Program-made: the position numbers and the translations under genes
Shown: positions 56,480 through 64,000 of the stretch, one piece after another
Numbering within the stretch: position 1 is the stretch's first letter
Layout: each line of letters opens with the position of its first letter
Source of the DNA: Hyposmocoma kahamanoa
Lineage: Eukaryota; Arthropoda; Insecta; Lepidoptera; Cosmopterigidae
Direction of reading: 5' to 3'
Length of the DNA stretch: 64,000 nucleotides
Assembly (NCBI RefSeq): GCF_003589595.1
Contig: NW_020653726.1
Coordinates: 15,732,390 to 15,796,389 of the forward strand
Notes under the pieces: generated by a model
Seen by the model: the letters and a program-made list of their open reading frames with translations, nothing else
Database searches by the model: none
What the model was told of the DNA's origin: nothing

Positions 56480-57640
56480 TTCAGAGGTCATGCGCTAGGC
56501 CAATCTCACATGAGCGGTTTTGTTTTGGATGTATCCGCACGTTGCATCACTGGCGCTGGCGTTTTTTCATATGTCATCGCTTCACATTTTGTGATAGGGA
56601 TGGGCGCGTCGCGTGGTGTGACTTACGCCGCGGCGACGTGTATAATCCCACTTACAATGTACACGTCCACCCATGAAAACCTTTGATAAAGTTATTATGT
56701 TAAGATACCTACAGATTTGCTCAATTTTTGACAGGTGTCGATCTACTAAAAAAACGATATCGATCGTCTGCGTCTCACCACATTCACTCGATAATGTCCG
56801 ATCACACGTGTTGATCGCATTGACTTTACTCTTTTTGTTTGACCGCACGTGTTGGTCGTTCTAAAAAAAAATCGAGTGAGTCTGTAGGCATCTTAAGCAA
56901 GCAGAGCTCATATACCAAGAAATATAAATAAAACAAGAAAATAACTTATACTAGAAAGTGATTATATCAATCTTCAACATTGAACATAGAATCGGACAGC
57001 CGGTCTTCGACTAGATGAGCTGTTCTCAAGTAACACGAAATGTTTTTTATGACTAAGTGCTACCACAGCGTCAGAAATAGGTAACAAAAAAAAAACATAA
57101 GAAAACAATAGAAAAACCCATGCACTCATGACAAAAGATGACTTTTAGTAGCTATATTCCTTAATATTACTTTTAATGAAAACTGTTCCTTACGTAATGA
57201 AATTCCACTTCAATGGACAAAATATTAAATTAGGAGTAATTGATTTTCTATAGGTAATTTTAGACGTATTGCTTGCACTATGTAAATATAGTACAGTGTT
57301 TACAATTATTACGATTAGATTACAAAGGAATTTAGATCGTATTCACCAATAGGGCCTTATAGAGGTATTTTTACGAAAAATCATGTATTTTTTATTAGTG
57401 ATTTAAAATAGGAATATTACAATAAAGTTAATATTTTTCCATTTTAGAGTGGTTTAAGTGACTTATAATTAAGTTTTTTGTAAATAATTGTGCATTTGTG
57501 TACGTGTATTGTTTCAAATAAAATCAGTACAGTTTTATTAAGAACTTGTTTTATTAAAAAAAAAATTGTATATTTTTCTTTCAAATTTTTCTTCAAATTA
57601 GACGCTTATACAAGCGCTACAGTGGCGACACTATTAAGTT
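56480..57640. other. no gene recognised
   Basis: Short frames only; AT-rich after 56860. Confidence 0.45.
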
Positions 57641-57654
57641 TCATAAAATCTCGT

Positions 57655-57735
57655 TCGTTCCGTGGCTTAGTTGGCATAGCGTCTGGCCCAGTTAGCTCGG
57701 AGACGTTGGTTTGAATCCAACCAGATCGAAGTGAT
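57655..57735 (+). repeat. tRNA-like unit S3, copy 1
   Basis: CCGTGGCTTAGTTGGCATAG (box A) and GTTGGTTTGAATCCAAC (paired T-arm). No acceptor stem pairs with it. Confidence 0.6.
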
Positions 57736-57977
57736 TTTTTTCTAAGCGTTCGATCTTTTTCGATTGTTCCTGACATTAAATAAAAACTTAATTACAAATT
57801 ATTAAAGTGACATCTCTAGTCAGCGTCTGGTAGCTGTAAAGTTGAAAGGGTTGTAACTCTAACTAGCCGTGAACAGGTTCACGGCAATGAAATGGGAAAG
57901 TTTCGGTCCACAAAATTTATTAAAGAAGTAAAGTTTAAAGAAAGGGCCCTAAATGGGTCGAGTAACTGAATTACAGA

Positions 57978-58015
57978 TATATATATATATATATATATAC
58001 ATCTTGAAGGATATA

Positions 58016-58052
<37 letters not shown>
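57978..58052. repeat. (TA)n microsatellite, interrupted
   Basis: Two TA runs separated by a short CATCTTGAAGGA segment. Confidence 0.9.
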
Positions 58053-58053
<1 letters not shown>

Positions 58054-58478
58054 TACCCGAAGGCTGTAGACTGTTATAAATTATTACACATGATTTAGCT
58101 TATTTAATGTTTATAAACGTAGTAAAGAACCAGAATTAGCGATTATTCGCGATGGAATTTGGAACAGCTTCGACTGTTGTGGCGGTCGAGCTGGGAGTGA
58201 CCGTGGTACGAAAACAAAATGAGAAAGTGAAGGAAGATGGAACAATTCAAATTTAAAATTTAAATACATGTAAAATAAAAAATGATAGGATACAAGCGGA
58301 GAGAGGCGATATAAAGAGGTGAGATGACGGTGTAAGGAGGTCACACCGTCACAAAGGTACCTCTCTGAGTAAAGAAAAACTTTCATAGATTTGTCACAGA
58401 TGGTGCTTCGACAAAAAGTAGTTATAAACCAAAATAAAGATCTGCAACAAACACATGGAACAATCGTGAGGTCCGTTG

Positions 58479-58560
58479 GTTCGTTCCGTGGCTTAGTTGG
58501 CATAGCGTCTGCCACGGTTTGCTGGGAGACGTTGGTTCGAATCCAACCGGTTCGAAGTGA
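58479..58560 (+). repeat. tRNA-like unit S3, copy 2
   Basis: CCGTGGCTTAGTTGGCATAG and a perfect T-arm GTTGGTTCGAATCCAAC; flanks (TTCGTTCCG ... TCGAAGTGA) are shared with copy 1 at 57655, so this is a repeat unit, not two independent tRNA genes. Confidence 0.65.
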
Positions 58561-58794
58561 ATTTTTCGAAGTGAATTGAAAGTATTCAAAAAAGAAAAGG
58601 AGAAATTTTTCAAAAAAATTATTGAATGTCGTGGTGGTCAAATATCCTGACATTCAATATAAAACTTCATTTCATACAATATTTAAACGTGCAATCGCAG
58701 CGCCACTGTCGTGACACGCGCTCGCCACTTTTGCAGTCACAATAACTTAATTGATAAGTATTTGCCGCGCCACTGCAGCATTTCTACAAAGGTC

Positions 58795-58953
58795 TCAGGA
58801 TTTAGTAGCAATAGAGCGCCTTGTGAAAGAGTGCCCCTCAGATCTTTGCAATTTAATGGTCTGAGTGGCAGTGTAACTGTTATGGACAGGCGAGCAGCTT
58901 ACCATCAGGCGCACGACTTGTTCGTCCCGTCACTTGATGTTATAAAAAATTTG
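58795..58953 (-). repeat. DR-A copy, shortened
   Basis: GCGCCTTGTGAAAGAGT joins directly to the ATCTTTGCAATTTAATGG half of the unit; the middle is missing. Confidence 0.7.
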
Positions 58954-59189
58954 AAGGCAGTTTAACCGTTATTTTTATGTGAAAACGACTAGACTTAACC
59001 AATGACGTAGAGTCGAAATAGTAAAGTAATTTTACTTTACTATTTAATTAAAACACTGTATTGACAATTCAAAATCATTCAATATATTAATTTCCCACGT
59101 TTTTTACACTTTAACTTTTATATAATTAAGATAATATACACGTACTAGAAAGTAAAACTAGGATTTTTAAATTATATGAATAAAAATTA

Positions 59190-60130
59190 GGTCCCCGCGG
59201 CAAGGTGCCCAAAGGTGCGTCTATGCCTTGGACAAGGTAGGTTTAGGCCCTTGGGTTTCCCCCTCGAAGGGGTCTTGTCGTGGCGGGCGGCTCTAGTAGC
59301 CGTGGTCGATTTCATCCCACGGTGAAGCTAAGAGGAACCCACGGGGCCGGCCGATGGTGGTAGGCTGGCCCGCGGAGGAGGGCGTTCCGCGCGGGGCTCG
59401 TCTGGCCAGCGGGACCGCGAGGATGCGCGAGGAGGAGGGTCGCGGGGGGAGAGACGTGTCGGTGTGTCGTTGCCGCTCGTCCTGTCCTCCGCGACCCTGG
59501 CGGGGCTGCACCGCTTTCGACGATGCAGTGGCGGCGGGACCGCGAGGGAAGAGACGTGTCGGTGTACCGTTGCCGCTCGTCCTATCCTCCGCGGCCGAAT
59601 GTGGGCGGTTGGCCCGTGGTGAGCGCTCCAAGGGACTCTCTTCGGAGAGTCCGCGCGGAAGCGCGTCAGGTGTTGCGGCGGAGCCTGTCATCAGATCCGC
59701 CGCGGGGGCTGGGGGAGCAGCCACTGAACTTCACAGTTGAGTGGATGCTGTCCTGGCCCCCCATGGCCCCTGGGTAGCGGACTCGGGGGAGTTCGTTGCC
59801 CAGCATAAAGGGGCCCGGGATGGAAGGCTCGTCTGGTGTTCGGCGAGCCTCACATTCGGAGTCGGGGGACCGATGTGTCTCCCTTCTCGAGGAGGGGCTG
59901 CGCAGGGCGCGGCCAGCCGCTGGTGGGGGCGCGGACGAGTTCAACAGCGTACCCGTACAGCGTACCTACAGCGGAGAGGAGGAACACTCCGGGGGTTTAG
60001 TGCGGTCGGGCTGCTTCCCTTCAGGGTTCAGCCCAGTCCCACATAACCCCGGCTCTGCCCCCGCGGGGCCGGGGTATCTGTAAGCAGATTCCCCCTAATA
60101 AGGGCACTGGGACCGCACGGGTCAAGGGTT
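59190..60130. other. GC-rich island, probably a LINE fragment
   Basis: About 940 bp of strongly GC-rich DNA with sharp edges against AT-rich flanks. It contains an imperfect direct duplication (GGGACCGCGAGG ... GAGACGTGTCGGTGT ... CGTTGCCGCTCGTCCT at about 59410-59505 and 59535-59600). Frames are open on both strands simply because AT-rich stop codons are scarce; none shows a known domain. GC-rich, CCCCGCGGGG-containing tails occur in some arthropod R1-type LINEs, which is my best guess. Confidence 0.4.
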
Positions 60131-60319
60131 TCGACTACATATACAGATTGATTTTAAAAAAAATCATTCATAAATATTTATTAAATATTAATTTTATAGA
60201 AGTATACTTAAAAAATAGTTCTTATTTGCATAAGTAACTTATTTTCCTTGGCAATGCATTAGTTTTACACAAGTGTTTTTCATTATAGTAGGAATATTTA
60301 AAATAATTTAAAGCACCTG

Positions 60320-60486
60320 TGTTATGGCAATCGGAAACTACGACCACAAACAGCCAGACCCGAGACAGTATAGAAAAGTTGGGTTTCTACACTGTATATT
60401 CTACACGTGTGATCGAACCCGGGACCTTAGAGATGGCGACACCATGAAAACCGGTGTGCAAGCCACTCGACCACGGAGGCCGTCAG
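60320..60486 (-). repeat. tRNA-derived SINE S2
   Basis: Minus strand: GGCCTCCGTGGTCGAGTGGC and GGTCCCGGGTTCGATCAC. Confidence 0.75.
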
Positions 60487-60504
60487 TTCTTTAGTATTAA
60501 CATA

Positions 60505-60716
60505 CTTTTCGAGTTCTTAGGTTTTCGCGATTGTTACACATGACATTTATTTTATTTTATTTTTTATTTATTATTTATTTATTAACTTATATACATTTTT
60601 ATATTCGTTTATACATGGTCAGTCAACCGTGACCATGGGACCTGTAAAGGGCCCGAAACGTCGGTTTGTTTGAAAAAACAAATATACGCGATTTAAATCC
60701 GGAAAAAAAGTTTCAT
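60505..60716. repeat. foldback family, two arms with AT-rich insertion
   Basis: GAGTTCTTAGGTTTTCGCGA and, after a TTTATTTA-rich insert, GGGCCCGAAACGTCGGTTTG through AAATATACGCGATTTAAATC. Confidence 0.6.
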
Positions 60717-61077
60717 TTCTTGACATACTTTTTTCAAAAATATCGTTAGTAACAAAACTGCACTCGTTTTGGTATCATAATGCATAATAAAAATATTTTT
60801 ATTATGTACGACGAATAATATTAATATCTTTTTCTCATCATAGCTTTATTTATCTTCAAACAATAACTTCAATGTCATGTTCGGAACTAACAAAAAATTA
60901 AGGAAGCATTTAAAATTTATACCCTTGGTCGAAGTTTATACCAAAAGATTTCCCAAACTTTTTATATAATACTTTGAGTATGACATAACGAGCGACCTTA
61001 CCCCATTCACCTTGTCAGATCATTGATCTGTTACATTTAGACAAAACAGAACAAATTAACAAAAAACTATACGTATT

Positions 61078-61365
61078 TTTTATTATACCAAGTAATAAGA
61101 CGAACAAATCACGCGCCTGCTGGTAAGCGACACGCTTGCCCATTTGCATTGCCACTCAAGAGCTTTAAATTGCAAAAATCTAAGTGGCACTGCGTCCGAG
61201 CCCGTCACCCTGAAACATAAGTAGACAAGTCTCGTGTCGCTGTAATTTCACCAGCACCGTTTAAAACCGGAACACCGCAATGCTCATTAATACTGCTTGG
61301 CGCCTGAAATAAATAAAGTGTACTTCCCTGGACGAAACCTTTCACAAGAAGCCAGAGCTCCTCAA
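61078..61365 (+). repeat. DR-A copy, nearly full length
   Basis: TTTTATTATACCAAGTAATA to TTTCACAAGAAGCCAGAGC. Confidence 0.75.
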
Positions 61366-61399
61366 TAATAGCTCATAAATATGAGCTCAATAATAAGAG

Positions 61400-61455
61400 C
61401 TCAGTTCAATAATATTTAGTAGTAGCAGACTACTACTAAATATTATTGAACTGAG
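61400..61455. repeat. perfect 26-bp inverted repeat, 4-nt loop
   Basis: CTCAGTTCAATAATATTTAG (continuing TAGTAG), loop CAGA, exact complement. It lies right at the 3' end of a DR-A copy. Confidence 0.92.
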
Positions 61456-61777
61456 TACGGTACATGTTTATAAAATCTTGTGAGTTAATCCACGCGTAAG
61501 TTAGATCAAAGCTGGTACATTTTGAAGTGTGCGCACGAGCTACGCAACTTAGTTCTACCTTTACCCTTTGATCGATTAGAAAATCCGCATTTTATATTAT
61601 ATACCTATAGCTACATGTATAACTAAAATTATGGAGATACTTTGTACTTTAAACGCGGAAATCCAATTACGGTAGTTGTTTATTTATTAAGCAGGAAAAA
61701 ATAAAGATTGCCTTTATAATTAGTTTATTTTATTTGTATTATTTTTAACCATGTTCGACGTTTGCGTTTCTCCGGTA

Positions 61778-62760
61778 AAAATGGGTGTACTGCAGGGCTC
61801 ACTACTTGGACCTTTCTTATTTCTCATTTAAATTAATGATTTACAATCTTTGTTAACAACTTTTGCGAAATAGTATTGTTTGCTGACGGACAGACATGAC
61901 GTTAACTGTGACAATATTAACGACACCCTCTCAAAGGTAGTTTATTGGTTTAATGCTAACAATTTATTGCTCAATGCCAAGAAGACAAAGTGTGTTAAAT
62001 TTAAATTACCTAATGTAAAATCGACTAGTCCAAGCATAGAAATAAATGGAGAAAAGTTAGACATTGTTAATAAAGCTGTCTTTTCGGGAGTGACCTTAGA
62101 TAGTAAACTGCAATGGTTTCCACATATCGCACTGTTAATATAATAGTGTACTAACTCAAAATGTGAACTTTTTTCAGAATCGATAAAAAACTAATTACTC
62201 ACTTTCCGTGAGAGATTATTCAAATTTATATTTGAATTTAAATTTATATCATTTATATTTAAATCTACATAGTTAAAGTTTATTACAGACATCTAAACAA
62301 TTTTCTACTCGCAAAATATACTGATATTTGCGTAAAGACATACAAAAAGTTTGGTCTCATTTTGAGTTAAGTAGATATCTTTCAATTGTTTCTTACAATA
62401 TTCTAATGACGCTTTTATCGACGTTTAGAGAATCAAATTTTACGTTCAGGATAAGTATAGTCTTGAATTTCACATATTTTGAGTTATAACACTATTGTAA
62501 TAGCAGTGCGATATATATTCCTTAGCCAGCAGATTCAAATTCTGCTGCGTACGTAGTCCGTAGAATACGTGAGTTTACCGATGTTGCTACTGCTAGACTG
62601 GTTTACTTCAGTTACTTCCATAATATAACGTCCTACGGGATTACGGGCAAATATACAAACCATATTTGTGTTACAAAAACGAGCGATTCGTTCTGTGTAC
62701 CGTTTAGGTTCTCGGGTTTCTCTCAGAAGGAAAGTTTAAGGAGACTGGTATCATGACTGT
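61778..62760 (+). pseudogene. LINE reverse-transcriptase relic (jockey-like), split by a MITE
   Basis: GVLQGSLLGPFLFLI (RT motif) at 61781-61828 then a stop; a frame at 61880-62143 with WFNANNLLLNAKKTKCVKF and FSGVTLDSKLQW; after the MITE at 62124-62514, TARLVYFSYFHNITSYGI near 62590 and QKRAIRSVYRLGSRVSLR near 62680. The order matches the RT C-terminal half of jockey-type LINEs. The catalytic FADD box is degenerate and several stops interrupt it. Confidence 0.78.
62124..62514. mobile_element. ~390-bp MITE nested in the LINE relic
   Basis: Ends ATATCGCACTGTTAATATAA and inverted ATATCGCACTGCTATTACAA, extending about 40 bp through AACTCAAAAT. The RT coding match resumes after it. Confidence 0.75.
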
Positions 62761-62974
62761 GACATCACAGCACATTTACTCAAATATTTTGTATGCCCGT
62801 AAAATATATATAATTTCATTAAATAGAAGATATCCATGATATTAAACTTAGAACTAAGTCCAAACTCATGGTACTACGATTTCTTTTAATACGGTAAACG
62901 ACCCTTTTATAGGGAACTGTCTACGTTTTTACAATAACACTCCGGAGCATAATATTAAGATTATGTTAGATAAA

Positions 62975-63275
62975 GATGTATGGAAAGACGATATGAGTTG
63001 AGCAGGTTTGGCCAACCGCTTCTCAAGCAGACGCCGTGGATTCAAATTCGGGCGAAATTTAATTTGAAATTTACCATGAGCTATTCAGTGAAGGGAAAAC
63101 ATCGTGATGAAACCTGCACGTCGAAGAAGTTTCACCACAACCCTCGGGAAACGTGTCAAGATCAACCCGCTATTGGGCCATGCAGGGCGGCAGACTATGG
63201 CCTAAACCTCGCCTGGGAAGAGCTCCGTGCTCAGCCTTTGCTGAGCACGGCCATATAAATGGCTTGATGATGATT
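62975..63275 (+). repeat. tRNA-derived SINE S4
   Basis: GTGGATTCAAATTCGGGCG, then AAAACATCGTGATGAAACCT, a body word also present in the copy at 24645. Confidence 0.6.
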
Positions 63276-63297
63276 AATACACTACACCACGATGCTG

Positions 63298-63478
63298 CTA
63301 AAGTTACAGGCACATGGGACTTGTCAACTTGGGTCTCGAATTGACGGGCGCAGTAGCACTACCCCTCGGATCTTTGCGATTTAAAGTTCTGAGTGGCACT
63401 GCAACTGTTATGGACAGGCGTGTCGCTTATCACCAGGCGCACGACTTGTTCGTCCCGTCACTTGGTATCATAAAAAAG
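63298..63478 (-). repeat. DR-A copy, truncated
   Basis: Complement of the unit from CCTGTAACTTTAGC to CAAGTGACGGGACG. Confidence 0.75.
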
Positions 63479-63566
63479 AAAAATTCCCAATGTGCTACCA
63501 CCGCCCATTATATTCCTACTATTCAGGATGCAAAGTAAGGAAATAAAGGAAATAAAAATTCTTTAA

Positions 63567-63718
63567 ATTAATTAATAATAATAACGCACACACTCGTAGC
63601 CCCATACCAGGGAAACCCTGTATCGCGGATGCCATGGACACACACATAGACAACTACAAATTACACCCAAAGTCACGAGAGAAATAAATGTAGGCCATAC
63701 AAATATTTCTCCTGGCCC
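63567..63718 (-). repeat. SINE S1, head missing
   Basis: Body only (CAGGGAAACCCTGTATCGCG, CACGAGAGAAATAAATGTAG), ending at GCCCGG where box B would follow. Confidence 0.7.
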
Positions 63719-64000
63719 GGAAATGACGAACGCAGTTAGACTGAATAGTTAGAATAGACAGCCTCCTGGCAAACCTCCATCCTGGCAAACCTCCCTTCAT
63801 ATTTGTTCATATTTACATTCGCCAATAGTTTCATACAGTAAGCTTTCCTATTATATATTTCCCGCCTTTGCCACTTGCATTAATAAAGCCACACGTGACC
63901 GTACGTTAAAAATGTTTTTATCACGTGAAAGTAATAAATATAGTGTACATAAAAAAAATTACATCTACTGATAAAAATAAGTACAACTAAATGAAATTTG

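Noticed and set aside
59293..60083. Several overlapping frames of 84-143 codons on both strands
   Set aside because: GC-rich DNA lacks stops by composition; frames on opposite strands have equal merit and none has a known domain.
1..64000. CRISPR arrays, bacterial operons, ribosome binding sites, rRNA
   Set aside because: Nothing of this kind seen; the window is a eukaryotic gene with introns.

Overview
This is a eukaryotic, insect-type window. It is AT-rich, with long introns and many short transposon relics (MITEs, tRNA-derived SINEs, broken LINEs). The only gene I can identify encodes NOMPC (TRPN), the mechanotransduction channel of insect sensory neurons. Repeat style and protein sequence suggest a lepidopteran; that assignment is inference. 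There are two assembly gaps (18230-18239 and 39512-39911).

The gene lies on the + strand from 20097 to 54337. I placed 18 exon positions, all with GT..AG borders and agreeing phases. One position (the pore) is filled by either of two adjacent exons. Joined, they give about 1,600 residues: an ankyrin-repeat domain (E1-E12), a linker (E12-E13), the membrane segments (E14), pore loop plus S6 (E15a or E15b), the TRP helix (E16) and a cytoplasmic tail (E17-E18) with a stop at 54335-54337. The N-terminal residues before the first visible repeat were not found and are probably upstream of the window.

Two points stand out. First, the pore exon is duplicated in tandem. E15a and E15b have the same phases and are separated by only 40 nt. 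Splicing both gives an immediate TGA, so they should be mutually exclusive. E15a changes the filter region and replaces the Asn usually conserved in TRP S6. Second, exon E4 has an in-frame 5' extension with its own ATG (33260), which suggests an internal promoter for an isoform lacking the first ankyrin repeats.

Region 1-20096 holds no recognisable exon, only repeats, a compound minisatellite and a LINE relic. The introns carry several MITEs with intact 8-bp target-site duplications, a decayed Maverick-type integrase (intron 3) and many copies of one dispersed ~290-bp repeat. Region 54338-64000 holds repeats, a GC-rich island (59190-60130) and a LINE reverse-transcriptase relic split by a MITE.
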